From positions 186,001 through 250,000 of the forward strand of contig NZ_BSDJ01000001.1 of NCBI RefSeq assembly GCF_027925525.1: a stretch of 64,000 nt of DNA. The letters are read 5' to 3'. This DNA is from Paenibacillus tyrphae. GTDB lineage: Bacteria; Bacillota; Bacilli; Paenibacillales; NBRC-103111. Shown here in pieces: positions 51,600 to 61,107 of the stretch. The position numbers and the translations under genes are program-made. Position 1 is the first letter of the stretch. Each line of letters opens with the position of its first letter. The notes under the pieces were generated by a model. That model did not search any database. It was not told the DNA's origin and was given only the letters and a program-made list of their open reading frames with translations.

Positions 51600-53165
51600 C
51601 TACCGCTTCAGCGCTTCATGCAGCTCCCGGTATTCCTGCGGGCTGATCCCTTCCATTTCCTTGAACACGCGGCTGAAATGCTTCGTATTCTCGAATCCGG
51701 TCAGCCCGCTGATCTCGTACACCTTGTGCCCGGTCGTGACAAGCAGCTCTTTGGCTTTGTCAATGCGCAGCTTTTTCAAATAGCTCACGAAGCTCTCGCC
51801 GGTATATTCTTTAAAGGCTTGGCTGAAATAGGAATAGTTCAACGACACGTGATTCGAAACGACGGCCATGTTCAAATCTTTATGGAAATTATCCTGCATA
51901 TACTGCACGGCCTGCTTCATTTCTTTGTGATCGATATGGAACGTCTTCATGCTGCGCACATAGTCGTCCAGCCGATGCAGCAGCCCCTCCACGCTGTGGT
52001 AATAATCGTGAAAATAATAAAAATTCCAAAGATCTCCGACCTTCTTGAACAATCGGAGAATTTCGACCGATTCGCCCCCGTAAACGTGAAACACTTTGTC
52101 AAAAATCAGCTCGTTGAACGCACGGCTGACGCCTTCCAAATACGCAATATTGTATCGCGCCACCGTCCGGATATCGAGCACTTCCATGAGCAGCGACGTC
52201 ATTTCCTTCTCCCGGCCGGCTCCCAGCATATTGCCCAGCTTTCTGATCTTGTCCGCAGGGATCGTAAAGTCCCTGCTCTTCCCAGCGATGCCCTCGTAGG
52301 AGACGACCCCCGGCGCGGATTGAAGAAACGTATATTTCAGCGCCTGTTCCGCTTCTTGATGAGCTGCCCTCACGCATGTCACGCCTTGGGTATAGCTGCT
52401 CAGTCCCATGCTGTAGGCGAAATAACCCGTCTCCGCGATGCGCCCGGCCAAAAACTGAAAAAGCTCGCGGCGCTGGGCGATCAGCACAAGCTGGTTCTCC
52501 TTATCCCACACGTGCGCGCGACGTTGTCCGGCCGGTTCCGGAACGTTTTCCAGCTCGGCTTGAATGCGCCCCAGAAATTCGGGCGGTCTCATGCCCTGGG
52601 CGGAACCGCGATATTGCAGCACCGCAAGCTGGAAGCCCTCCTCCAGCCACTCCAGACCGCATCCCTTCAATCGCTCCGGCAGCCCCGGCTCCTCCGGATG
52701 CGGATGGCGCAGCAAATAGCTTAGCTGACTTTCCCGATAGGCTTCCTGCTGCCGCATCGAGCTTGTCAATTGTTCGTCGATGCGCTCCCTCTGCTTCAAT
52801 TCCTTCTCCAGCTTCAGCATCGTCCGGGCCAGCTCGTCACGGACGATCGGCTTGAGCAAATATTCCGACACATCGCAGCGGATCGCTTCTTGAGCGTATG
52901 GAAAGTCATCATGGCCGCTCAAAATAACGACGGCCGGCTTCCGCTCCAGCTCCTGAATCCGCTGAATGAGTGCAATTCCGTCCATCACAGGCATTCGGAT
53001 GTCGGTAATCACGACGTCCACTGACGCCCGGTTCAAGAGCTCCAGCGCCTCCGCCCCGTCTTCGGCAAAATCGAACGTATAGGCTTCCGGGAACAGGCGG
53101 TCGATCATCGCTCGCAGACCGAGCCTAATATTTTTCTCGTCATCAACGATAAGCACTTTTCTCAT
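51600..53165 (-). CDS. YesN-type response regulator with AraC domain
   Basis: A 521-residue response regulator. The receiver domain (1-120) has VLIVDDEKN, phosphoacceptor in VVITDIRMPVMDG and lysine in EYLLKPI. A linker of about 290 residues is followed by an AraC-type DNA-binding domain with LNMAVVSNHVSLNYSYFSQA and VYEISGLTGFENTKHFSRVF. It overlaps the YesM-type kinase gene by 23 bases and serves the neighbouring LplABC-type transporter. The start follows GGGAGGGG. Confidence 0.95.
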   Translation of the reverse strand: MRKVLIVDDEKNIRLGLRAMIDRLFPEAYTFDFAEDGAEALELLNRASVDVVITDIRMPVMDGIALIQRIQELERKPAVVILSGHDDFPYAQEAIRCDVSEYLLKPIVRDELARTMLKLEKELKQRERIDEQLTSSMRQQEAYRESQLSYLLRHPHPEEPGLPERLKGCGLEWLEEGFQLAVLQYRGSAQGMRPPEFLGRIQAELENVPEPAGQRRAHVWDKENQLVLIAQRRELFQFLAGRIAETGYFAYSMGLSSYTQGVTCVRAAHQEAEQALKYTFLQSAPGVVSYEGIAGKSRDFTIPADKIRKLGNMLGAGREKEMTSLLMEVLDIRTVARYNIAYLEGVSRAFNELIFDKVFHVYGGESVEILRLFKKVGDLWNFYYFHDYYHSVEGLLHRLDDYVRSMKTFHIDHKEMKQAVQYMQDNFHKDLNMAVVSNHVSLNYSYFSQAFKEYTGESFVSYLKKLRIDKAKELLVTTGHKVYEISGLTGFENTKHFSRVFKEMEGISPQEYRELHEALKR

Positions 53166-55047
53166 CCGCAGACACCCCTCCCGATAAAATCAAATAGGGC
53201 AGCTTTATCGTCACCCGGGTGTAAGTCCCCTCCTCGCTGTCCACGGTCAGTCCGTACTCGCTGCCGTAATGCATGGCGATCCTTTGCATCACATTGCGCA
53301 GGCCGATCCCTCTGCCTTCCTGCTCCCCGGATGGCCCGCGTCCATATTGAGCCTGGAATCGAACGTCGTCCATAACGAGCTTCTCGCGCAGTCCAGCAAG
53401 CTTCTCCCCCGGCATGCCGGCCCCGTTGTCCGTCACCTCAATGTACGTCGATTCGTCCCCTTTCCAAGCGCGAATCCGAATCGCCATCCCCTCCCGTCGC
53501 GTGCGTTCCGTCCGCATGCCGTGCTTCACCGCATTTTCCACCAGAGGCTGCAGCGACATTTTCAGCATCTCCTGCTCCCGGTAGCCTTCGGGAATATCCA
53601 GCTGCAGGTCGAGCTTATCGTCATAGCGCATATTCATAATGGCGATGTAGTTGCGGATGTGCTGCAGTTCATCCCGAAGCTGCACGTACTCGCTCGACCA
53701 CTTCAGACTGTAGCGCATCAGCGCCCCGAGAGAGGTCAAAGCGTCCGAGATGGTGTACTGCGCCTCCACTTCGGCCAGCATCTTCAGATTCTCCAGCGTA
53801 TTGTAGAGGAAATGGGCATCGATCTGATTTTTAAGGGCATGCAGCTCCGCCTCCTTCGTCGCCGCTTGTTTATTCACCGCTTCCACGATCAGCTCGTTCA
53901 TTTTCTTCATCATCTGCCGAAAATGATGCGCAAGCTCGCCTACCTCGCCGCCCGCATCGATATCGATCTGCACGTTCAGATCCCCTCGGCGCACCTTTTT
54001 CATCGAATCGCGTAAAATATGCAGCTTTTTCAAGATCAGCGACTGCAAAAAATAAGTGATCACGGACAACAGCGTGATGAGGACGACCGCTGCGGCGATG
54101 AAGAGATTGCGCGTATGCCGAATTTGCGTTACCTGATTTTCCAGAGATACGACATTGAGCAGATAGGCGTTCATCTGGTCGATCGGCGTCGTCAGGCACA
54201 AATACGGCGTGTCCCCAACCATGAACGTAAAGCTGGCCCCTTCCTCATGAGGACGCTCCGCCCAATCGCGCCGAAGCCGCTCCAAGTCGATGTCCTTGAA
54301 AAAAGCACTGCCCGTATCGGTGAACATTCGTCCCGAACGGTCGATGACCAGCATGCGGGATTGATCGTCTTGTAGGGGACTGAACACTTTTTGAAAAAAC
54401 ATATCGATTTTCATGTCTACTCCAAGAATGCCGACATGCCTGTCGCTCGGGTATTCAATTTCTTTCAACAGCGCGACATAGGTCGACGCAGCCCGGTTGT
54501 CCGCCGTGGCCCGGTTCATGATGTCTTTTTCGTCCTCTAGAATCTCCCAGCGCAATTCGCCCCGCTGCTCCAGCACGCTCTTGTACCACGGCCTGTTGGA
54601 GATTCGGCTTTCATGGAAAATCATCGGCCAGATTTCCATCGTATTCGGATTATCCGTAAACAGGCGGACATTCGTAATGTTCGGGTTATTAAACATGAGC
54701 CTTTGCAAATTGGAGAACGACTTCGCATTGAAATCAACGAGCTCGGGAACCTCCAGATCGTCCGGGCTTTGCATATAATTCATGAGTTCTTTGTCCGCCG
54801 TGTAGAACTGTGCCGTGCGCAGCATAATTTCCATATTATTCAAAATATACGCCTTCTCACTGGACAGCGCATATTGATTTTTCTTGAGCGTATCTTGAAT
54901 CGTATTATGATAAAAGCCGTTGAATATATACCATGAAAATAAAATGATAGGGATCAAAATAATGAAAATATACGCCCCGATCAGCTTGAACTGTATAGAA
55001 ATGCGGTCCGTCAGTCGCGCAAGCCTCATGCTCCGCATGTTTTTCAT
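53143..55047 (-). CDS. YesM-type sensor histidine kinase
   Basis: A 634-residue membrane kinase. Helix one (LIGAYIFIILIPIILFSWYI, about 23-42) and helix two (LFIAAAVVLITLLSVITYFL, about 310-330) flank a large extracellular Cache-like sensor. HAMP then His_kinase with ALKNQIDAHFLYNTLENLKM follow. ATPase motifs are LQPLVENAVKHGM and VTDNGAGMPGEK. It overlaps the response regulator gene by 23 bases and follows the transporter's terminator by 56 bases. Confidence 0.95.
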   Translation of the reverse strand: MKNMRSMRLARLTDRISIQFKLIGAYIFIILIPIILFSWYIFNGFYHNTIQDTLKKNQYALSSEKAYILNNMEIMLRTAQFYTADKELMNYMQSPDDLEVPELVDFNAKSFSNLQRLMFNNPNITNVRLFTDNPNTMEIWPMIFHESRISNRPWYKSVLEQRGELRWEILEDEKDIMNRATADNRAASTYVALLKEIEYPSDRHVGILGVDMKIDMFFQKVFSPLQDDQSRMLVIDRSGRMFTDTGSAFFKDIDLERLRRDWAERPHEEGASFTFMVGDTPYLCLTTPIDQMNAYLLNVVSLENQVTQIRHTRNLFIAAAVVLITLLSVITYFLQSLILKKLHILRDSMKKVRRGDLNVQIDIDAGGEVGELAHHFRQMMKKMNELIVEAVNKQAATKEAELHALKNQIDAHFLYNTLENLKMLAEVEAQYTISDALTSLGALMRYSLKWSSEYVQLRDELQHIRNYIAIMNMRYDDKLDLQLDIPEGYREQEMLKMSLQPLVENAVKHGMRTERTRREGMAIRIRAWKGDESTYIEVTDNGAGMPGEKLAGLREKLVMDDVRFQAQYGRGPSGEQEGRGIGLRNVMQRIAMHYGSEYGLTVDSEEGTYTRVTIKLPYLILSGGVSADEKSAYR

Positions 55048-55102
55048 TTCCGTCCCCAGCCTTTATCCGACGTTTGTTCCCTTATTGTAATACGGAAAGT
55101 AG

Positions 55103-55132
55103 AAAAAAGCCCGGAGCCCCGGAAGCCGGGCT
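55103..55132 (-). terminator. Rho-independent terminator after LplA-type gene
   Basis: AGCCCGG (55108-55114) pairs with CCGGGCT (55126-55132) with a GC-rich inner stem. On the minus strand it is followed by TTTTTT. It separates the transporter operon from the kinase-regulator genes. Confidence 0.88.
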
Positions 55133-55152
55133 CGCGGGCCGAACCGCTCGAA

Positions 55153-56841
55153 TTACTTCGCAAATTGCGCAATCTTTTGAGTATTGGCCTCGAATTCTTT
55201 TTGCTGGTACGCTCTTACCTTCTCCCATCCGCCGGCCTGCCGATCCTTCTGGAATTTGTCGAAGAGCTGATCGAATTCCGCATCGGACTTGGCAAGCAGC
55301 AGCTTCGGCAGCGCCTTGCCCCAGAGCTGGGCAATCTTCGTGTTGGCGATCCCTTCGACGGAATTGCCCGTCGGCACGATGTTATCGTATTGCGAGAAGC
55401 TCTTCGTCTTGCCCCGGGTCCATGCTTCCGGCTGCTTGATCGGCTCGACGCTGGGCGGCGCCCATTTGAGGCTCATGTTCGTATCCATCAGCATCCAGAA
55501 GGTATGGGAGGAACCGTACTTCTTATCGAAAGCGGAGCGGTCCTTGTTCAGCAGGTCGAGCGCTTCGGGCTTGAATTGGTCTTTTCCGTCAATGGTATCG
55601 TAGCTGACGCCCTTTTCGCCCAAGAACAGATCCTTATTCCCTTCTTCGCTGATCAGGTAACTAAGGAACCTGATCGCTCTCGCCTTGTCTTTCACATCCT
55701 TGGAGATCAGCGTCACCGTCCAGCCCGCAATTCCCGGACCGGCCAACGTCGGCGGGTCCTGCTTCGCGTTGGCAGGTCCGTCGATGGCAATGTACGCCGT
55801 GTTCGGATCTTTTTGATACAGCGAAATATTCTGGTTAGCCATATCCGAGCGTTGAAACAGCATGGCGAAGTAACGGCCCTGGGCGATTTTCTCCTCCATC
55901 TGCGGACGCTTGTCGATGAAAATGTCTTTGGCGAGCAAGCCGAGCTCGTTCGCTTGACGGAACGTCTTCAGCCATTTCACGAATTCGGGGTCGGTGTACC
56001 GGTCATATAGCTTGCCGTCTTTTTCGTAAGGAATAGCCAGAAAATTAGCCAGCATGGAGGAATTCTGGTTCGCGTCGAACAGCGAGTAGTTGCCGGTATC
56101 CCCAAACTCGCTCAGTCCCAGCGGAATGAGCGGCTGGCCGTTCACGCTCGGGAACTTCTCTTTGGCCGCCTGCAGCGCCTTCAGAAAGCCTTCCGGCGTT
56201 CTCATATCCGGCTTGCCAAGAGCTTCGTACATATCTTTGCGGACCATAAAGGTCTGGTTGGAAACGAAATTCTCCCCGTATTTCTTGTAATCCTGCGGGG
56301 AGGAGGACGCGTTCGGATACCCGTAGAAATGGCCGTCCTTCTGCGTATACCAAGTCGTCTTGGCCGGGTCCGTCACCTTGAAGAAGTACGGGTCGTATTG
56401 CTTCGCCAATTCGTCCAGAGGGAGAACCATGCCTCCTTCGATCATTTTCTTGACCGCGTCTTCATACCACCCCAGCGTAATGAAATCGGGCAGCTTGCCG
56501 GAAGCGATCATCGTATTCAGCTTTTCGTTTTCGTTGCCGGCCGGAACGATAAAATTGATGTTCACGCCCGTTTTCTTCGTGACGTATTGGGAGGTCGGAT
56601 CGACGCCCCATTTGTTCGGAAACCAGGAGAAGTTCAAATACCAGTCGAACGTAATCGGCTTCGTGTCGGACTTCCAGCCCGGCTCGTCGGGATTTCCGGC
56701 CGGAGCCGCCGTGTCCGTGGAAGCGGTTTTTGCCTCTTTGGCCGGTTCGTTGCCGCGATCTGCGGAACATGCGCTCGCGGATACGGCCGTGACCAAAGCA
56801 AGCAGCATAGCGAACGTTTTGCGCGTTTTACTCATTCCCAT
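55153..56841 (-). CDS. LplA-type extracellular solute-binding lipoprotein
   Basis: A 562-residue binding protein. AAGGGG lies nine bases before the ATG of MGMSKTRKTFAMLLALV; a second ATG two codons later is possible. The signal peptide ends in a lipobox at SASAC. Mature sequence shows TFDWYLNFSWFPNKWGVDPT, KLPDFITLGWY, and RSDMANQNISLYQKDPNTAY, typical of large LplA-like carbohydrate binders. It is the last gene after its two permeases. Substrate likely an oligosaccharide from plant polysaccharide, by family analogy. Confidence 0.92.
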   Translation of the reverse strand: MGMSKTRKTFAMLLALVTAVSASACSADRGNEPAKEAKTASTDTAAPAGNPDEPGWKSDTKPITFDWYLNFSWFPNKWGVDPTSQYVTKKTGVNINFIVPAGNENEKLNTMIASGKLPDFITLGWYEDAVKKMIEGGMVLPLDELAKQYDPYFFKVTDPAKTTWYTQKDGHFYGYPNASSSPQDYKKYGENFVSNQTFMVRKDMYEALGKPDMRTPEGFLKALQAAKEKFPSVNGQPLIPLGLSEFGDTGNYSLFDANQNSSMLANFLAIPYEKDGKLYDRYTDPEFVKWLKTFRQANELGLLAKDIFIDKRPQMEEKIAQGRYFAMLFQRSDMANQNISLYQKDPNTAYIAIDGPANAKQDPPTLAGPGIAGWTVTLISKDVKDKARAIRFLSYLISEEGNKDLFLGEKGVSYDTIDGKDQFKPEALDLLNKDRSAFDKKYGSSHTFWMLMDTNMSLKWAPPSVEPIKQPEAWTRGKTKSFSQYDNIVPTGNSVEGIANTKIAQLWGKALPKLLLAKSDAEFDQLFDKFQKDRQAGGWEKVRAYQQKEFEANTQKIAQFAK

Positions 56842-56882
56842 CTACGTTTTCCCCTTTTCTGTATCATCATAGTGATATGGAA

Positions 56883-57770
56883 TCAGCCCTTAATAGAGCC
56901 GATCATGAAGCCTTTCACAAAATATTTCTGCAAAAACGGATACACGATCACAATCGGCAAAGACGTAATGACCATCGTCGCCAGCTTGATCGACTGGGAG
57001 GACACGGACTTCGCGATCGTGCCGGAGGTGGCGGCCATCATCTGATTGGAGCTGGACTGGGCCACGACTCTGTACAGATACGTCTGGATTGGCTGAAGCT
57101 CGCTTTGATTGATGTAGATCATTCCCGTAAAGTAATCGTTCCACTGGTACACCCCATGGAAAAGCGCAATCGTCGCAACGACAGGCATCGAGACCGGGAG
57201 AATGACCGAGCGGAAAATTTTGAAATCGTTCGCGCCGTCCAGCTTCGCCGCCTCCTCCAGCCCGTCGGGAATCTCCCGGAAGAACGCCTGGAAAACGATC
57301 AGATCGAAGAAGCTGAACATCGCCGGAATAATGTACACCCAGAAGCTGTCGAGCAGCCCCAGATCCCGAATGAGCAAGTACGAGGGAATAAGCCCTCCGC
57401 TGAAAAACAACGTGACTGTGCCCAGCATCATATAGGCCCGGCGTCCGATCAGTTCTCTACGCGAGAACGCATACGCCACCATGGCGGTGAACAGCACGTG
57501 AACGACCGTCCCGACGACCGTCTTGGCGATCGTCACGCCCATCGCCAGCATGATGCCGTCGTTGGCGAATACGGCAAAATAGCTGTCAAAGCTGAACATG
57601 CGGGGCCACCAATAAATGCCGCCACGCATCGCGTCGTTGCCGTCGTTCAGGGAATTCACGAGCACATACCAGATCGGGTACAGCGTGACGAAGCAGATCA
57701 CGAGCATGAAGACATCGTTCAGCCGGTCGAATATAACCTCACGCAGCGTTCTGCGGTTCATGGAAACCAT
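56883..57770 (-). CDS. LplC/YtcP-type sugar ABC permease
   Basis: A 295-residue MalG-like permease with six helices starting at VFMLVICFVTLYPIWYVLVN; the coupling loop is EAAKLDGANDFKIFRSVILP. AAGGAG lies upstream of the ATG at 57770; another ATG three codons later is possible. It ends GFMIGSIKG, characteristic of this branch. It sits 41 bases before the binding protein and 19 after the partner permease. Confidence 0.95.
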   Translation of the reverse strand: MVSMNRRTLREVIFDRLNDVFMLVICFVTLYPIWYVLVNSLNDGNDAMRGGIYWWPRMFSFDSYFAVFANDGIMLAMGVTIAKTVVGTVVHVLFTAMVAYAFSRRELIGRRAYMMLGTVTLFFSGGLIPSYLLIRDLGLLDSFWVYIIPAMFSFFDLIVFQAFFREIPDGLEEAAKLDGANDFKIFRSVILPVSMPVVATIALFHGVYQWNDYFTGMIYINQSELQPIQTYLYRVVAQSSSNQMMAATSGTIAKSVSSQSIKLATMVITSLPIVIVYPFLQKYFVKGFMIGSIKG

Positions 57771-57789
57771 CCTGCGATCCTCTCCTTTC

Positions 57790-58758
57790 CTAGAATAAGG
57801 ACGTATTGTTCAATCGCTTCGTGATGTAGTTTGCCGAGAGTAGCAGAGCGAGCGAAATGAACGATTTGAGCAAGCCTACGGCCGTTGCATAGGAGAAGCG
57901 GCTTTGCTTCAGCCCGACCTGGTACACGTACACGTCGACGACGTTGCTGGCGCTCTCGTTCAATTGGTTTTTGAGCACGAGAATCTGGTCGAAGTTCGAA
58001 TTCAAAATGCCGCTGACGGCAAGAACGAACAGGATGGTAATCGTGCCTTTGATCGCCGGGAGCGTCACGTAAATCATTTTCTGGAACCGGCCTGCCCCGT
58101 CAATTGTCGCCGCTTCGTACATTTCCGGAGAAACGCCGGAGATGGCGGCTAAATAAATGATAGCGGACCAACCCAGCTCCTTCCATATGTCCGAGGTGAC
58201 GATAATGGTCCAGAAATAGTCGGGCTCGGCCAAATAGCTGATCGGCTCCTCGATCAGGTTCATCGCCAGGAGCAACTGGTTGATGATCCCCACGTCGGCC
58301 AGCCAGGTCGCCAAAATGCCTCCCAGAATGACCCAGGACAGAAAATGGGGCAAATACGAGATCGTTTGCACCGCCTTCTTGTAACGTACGGAACGCAGCT
58401 CATTCAGGAAGAGCGCGAAGACGATCGGCAGCGGGAATCCGAAGAGCAGCTTAAGCACGCTCATCCCGATCGTATTTTTGACCACATCGGCCAAGCTGTC
58501 GTCTTCCAGAAAAGCTTTGAAATGCTCCAGTCCCACCCAGGGCGCTGCGGAAATCGGCGCCGTGATATTGAAATCCTTGAAGGCAATGACAATGCCGTAC
58601 ATGGGGACATAGTGGAAAACGACGATCCATAGGACGCCAAGCAGCGCCATGACTTGCAGATGACGCTGTCCGTAGAGCCTGCGAAGCAGCTTGGATGCCG
58701 AACGGCTCATGGCTGCCGGCTCCTGCCGCCGAATCGGCGTATCTGTGTTAGAGCTCAA
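57790..58758 (-). CDS. LplB-type sugar ABC permease
   Basis: A 322-residue permease and first gene of its operon. The TTG at 58758 was chosen because GGAGGTG lies eight bases upstream; the frame is open to a GTG at 58782 without a site. Six helices start near MALLGVLWIVVFHYVPMYGI. The coupling loop is EAATIDGAGRFQKMIYVTLP. A cre-like element lies just upstream. The ATPase is not encoded here. Confidence 0.93.
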   Translation of the reverse strand: MSSNTDTPIRRQEPAAMSRSASKLLRRLYGQRHLQVMALLGVLWIVVFHYVPMYGIVIAFKDFNITAPISAAPWVGLEHFKAFLEDDSLADVVKNTIGMSVLKLLFGFPLPIVFALFLNELRSVRYKKAVQTISYLPHFLSWVILGGILATWLADVGIINQLLLAMNLIEEPISYLAEPDYFWTIIVTSDIWKELGWSAIIYLAAISGVSPEMYEAATIDGAGRFQKMIYVTLPAIKGTITILFVLAVSGILNSNFDQILVLKNQLNESASNVVDVYVYQVGLKQSRFSYATAVGLLKSFISLALLLSANYITKRLNNTSLF

Positions 58759-58788
58759 ATCTACTGCACCTCCGGCTCGCACTTTCGT

Positions 58789-58804
58789 ATGTAAGCATTT
58801 TCAT
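58789..58804. promoter_or_regulatory. cre-like site upstream of LplB-type permease gene
   Basis: ATGTAAGCATTTTCAT matches the catabolite-responsive element consensus WTGNNARCGNWWWCAW at all but one fixed position (A in place of the central G). It lies 30 bases before the permease start. CcpA repression of the operon in the presence of preferred sugars is inferred. Confidence 0.5.
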
Positions 58805-58909
58805 CACTTTCATTGTAGTGGCCCGCCGCTTCCGGCGTAAGGAGGAAAATTTCAGCTGGGGTTGCTTTTTTTCGGGTTTTGTTCGTTTTGGGACAAGCAA
58901 GTCAAATTC

Positions 58910-58963
58910 TTCATAATTTCTTAACGTAATCATTCATCCCCCTTTACACAACTTGCCTATAAT
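58910..58963 (+). promoter_or_regulatory. Pho-box-like repeats and -10 of alkaline phosphatase promoter
   Basis: Four 11-base units follow each other from 58910 to 58953, beginning TTCATA, TTAACG, ATTCAT and TTTACA. They resemble the TT(A/T/C)ACA repeats with 11-base phasing bound by PhoP in Bacillus. A perfect -10, TATAAT, lies at 58958-58963, four bases after the last unit, and no -35 is present, as expected for PhoP-activated promoters. The gap 58805-58909 shows nothing else. Confidence 0.6.
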
Positions 58964-58999
58964 CGAGTTGTCCAATTCTAGTGGAGGTGCTTATTTATA

Positions 59000-61048
59000 A
59001 TGAAAAAGGCTTTTAAAGTCTTAACCACCATCGCGGTCACCGGCAGCCTGCTTGCAAGCGGCACGGGATTCGTTACCGAGCCTGTACCGGCGGCTTATGC
59101 GGCGGAAACCGCGCAAGCTCCATCCGTGTATATCGCACCTATCGACCGAGCGAAATTTTTAGCCGGAAGCCTCTTCGACTTCCGTGTGGAATTAAATCAC
59201 CTGACGGCGATGCCTTCCTCCGTCAGCATTACGGTGAACGGCAAAGATGCCGAGCAATTTTTCGGCAAGCCTTTTGTCAAAACCAACACAGACAAAAGCC
59301 AGGAGTTCACGATCCGGGACGTCAAAATCAATGAGCCCGGCACCTATGAAGTCGCCGTCAAAGCCGACAACGGCTTGGCGAAAAACGTGAAATACGAAGT
59401 CGTGCTGGCCGACCAAGGCGGCAAAAAAGCGAAAAACGTTATCCTGTTCGTTGGGGACGGCATGGCTTTTCCAGATGTGACGATGTCCCGCATCATGTCC
59501 AAGGGGATCACCGAGGGCAAGTACAACAGTCTGCTCGAAATGGATAAATTCGATCAGCGCGCGGTCGTGACGACCTCCGGCATGGATGCGCTCGTGACGG
59601 ACTCCGCCAACAGCGCCAGCGCGTACAATACCGGACACAAGTCCGCGGTCAACGGCCTGGGCATCTACCCGGACAATACGGAAAGCTCGCTTGACGATCC
59701 GAAGGTCGAGACGCTGGCGGAAATGCTTAAGCGGACCCGCGGCATGTCGGTCGGCGTCGTCACAACGTCGGAAATCGAGGATGCCACCCCGGCGGCCGTC
59801 GTCTCCCATACGCGCAGACGCTCGGACAAGCCGGAAATCGCCGAAATGTTGTACAAGCTGCAGCCGGAAGTGATTCTGGGCGGCGGATCGGCTTATTTCC
59901 TTCCAAAAACGACGCCGGGCTCCAAACGGAAGGACGAGAAAAACCTGTTCGATATGTTCCAGCAAAAAGGCTACACGATCGCCGAGAACGCCACCCAGCT
60001 GAAAGCGGCGAATGCGCCGGACAAGCTGCTCGGCCTGTTCCATACGTCGGACATGAGCGTCTACTACGACCGCTCGACGAACAACAAAGCGGAGCTGAAG
60101 TCGTTCACGGATCAGCCGAACCTGTGGGATATGACGCAAAAAGCGCTCGATACGCTCAGCAAAAACGACAAAGGCTTCTTCCTGATGGTTGAAGGCGCAA
60201 GCATCGACAAGCAGCTTCATCCGCTGGATTGGGAGCGCGCGGCTTACGATACGATCGAGATGGATAAAGCGATCGGCGTAGCCAAGCGGTTCGCCGAGCA
60301 GAACGGCGAGACGATGATCATCGTTACGGCGGATCACTCGCACTCCGTCAGCGTCGCGGGAACGTATTGGGAAGGCGACGGCAAGTCCGGCCGCGAAGCG
60401 CTGCGCACGTACGAGGATTCCAAATTCCCGACGTATGTCGACAGCAACGGCGACGGGTTCCCGGACACGCCGGACGTTGACCGCAAGCTGGCTGTCGTGT
60501 TCGGCTCTCACCCCGACTACTATGAAGATTACAAATTCGATGCGGTGCCGACTTCCCCGACGGTGAAAAACAAGGACGGTCAATATGTAGCTAATCCGGC
60601 CAAGCTGGCGAATCCGGACGATCCGAACCGCGACCGATTCCTGCGACCGGGCAGCATTAGTCAGGCGGACAGCCAAGGCGTCCATACGGCCGATGACGTG
60701 CCGCTGATGGCGTACGGTCCGGGGTCGCAATATTTCAAAGGCACAATGGACAACACCGATGTGTTCTTCGGCATGGCTAACGCGCTTGGCCTAAATGCAT
60801 CCGATGCGAAATCGGACGGCAAAAACTGGGTTCCACTGGCCAGCTTCGTCAATATGATGGGCGGTACGGTGAAGTTCAACGCGTCGACAAGAGAAATTAC
60901 GATTCAAATCAACAACAGCACGGTTGTTTTGAATCTGAACAGCGGCAAAGCAACGAAAAACGGCAAGGATGTTACATTGGAGCATAAATTCGAGAACGGC
61001 ACGACGTTCGTGTCCGGCAGCTCCATCCTGGAAGTGCTCGCGAAGTAA
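59000..61048 (+). CDS. Alkaline phosphatase with C-terminal stalk domain
   Basis: A 682-residue secreted phosphomonoesterase. The signal peptide (KKAFKVLTTIAVTGSLLASG) ends near AYA-AE. A 100-residue N-terminal extension precedes the alkaline phosphatase domain: NVILFVGDGMAFPDVTMSR, the phosphorylated serine in VTDSANSASAYNTGHK, and metal ligands in MVEGASIDKQLHPLD and IIVTADHSHSVS. Residues about 600-682 (ASFVNMMGGTVKFNASTREI) form a copper-amine-oxidase-type stalk domain probably for surface attachment. GGAGGTG precedes the ATG. A Pho-box-like promoter suggests induction by phosphate starvation. Confidence 0.95.
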   Translation: MKKAFKVLTTIAVTGSLLASGTGFVTEPVPAAYAAETAQAPSVYIAPIDRAKFLAGSLFDFRVELNHLTAMPSSVSITVNGKDAEQFFGKPFVKTNTDKSQEFTIRDVKINEPGTYEVAVKADNGLAKNVKYEVVLADQGGKKAKNVILFVGDGMAFPDVTMSRIMSKGITEGKYNSLLEMDKFDQRAVVTTSGMDALVTDSANSASAYNTGHKSAVNGLGIYPDNTESSLDDPKVETLAEMLKRTRGMSVGVVTTSEIEDATPAAVVSHTRRRSDKPEIAEMLYKLQPEVILGGGSAYFLPKTTPGSKRKDEKNLFDMFQQKGYTIAENATQLKAANAPDKLLGLFHTSDMSVYYDRSTNNKAELKSFTDQPNLWDMTQKALDTLSKNDKGFFLMVEGASIDKQLHPLDWERAAYDTIEMDKAIGVAKRFAEQNGETMIIVTADHSHSVSVAGTYWEGDGKSGREALRTYEDSKFPTYVDSNGDGFPDTPDVDRKLAVVFGSHPDYYEDYKFDAVPTSPTVKNKDGQYVANPAKLANPDDPNRDRFLRPGSISQADSQGVHTADDVPLMAYGPGSQYFKGTMDNTDVFFGMANALGLNASDAKSDGKNWVPLASFVNMMGGTVKFNASTREITIQINNSTVVLNLNSGKATKNGKDVTLEHKFENGTTFVSGSSILEVLAK

Positions 61049-61107
61049 GCAAAGCTCGCGAGATCAAACGATAAATGGAAATTACGGAGTGAATGGAGGC
61101 GTTACCC

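Noticed and set aside
59192..60730. 512-codon minus-strand open frame
   Set aside because: Antisense to the alkaline phosphatase domain, Arg/His-rich, no ribosome binding site or motif.
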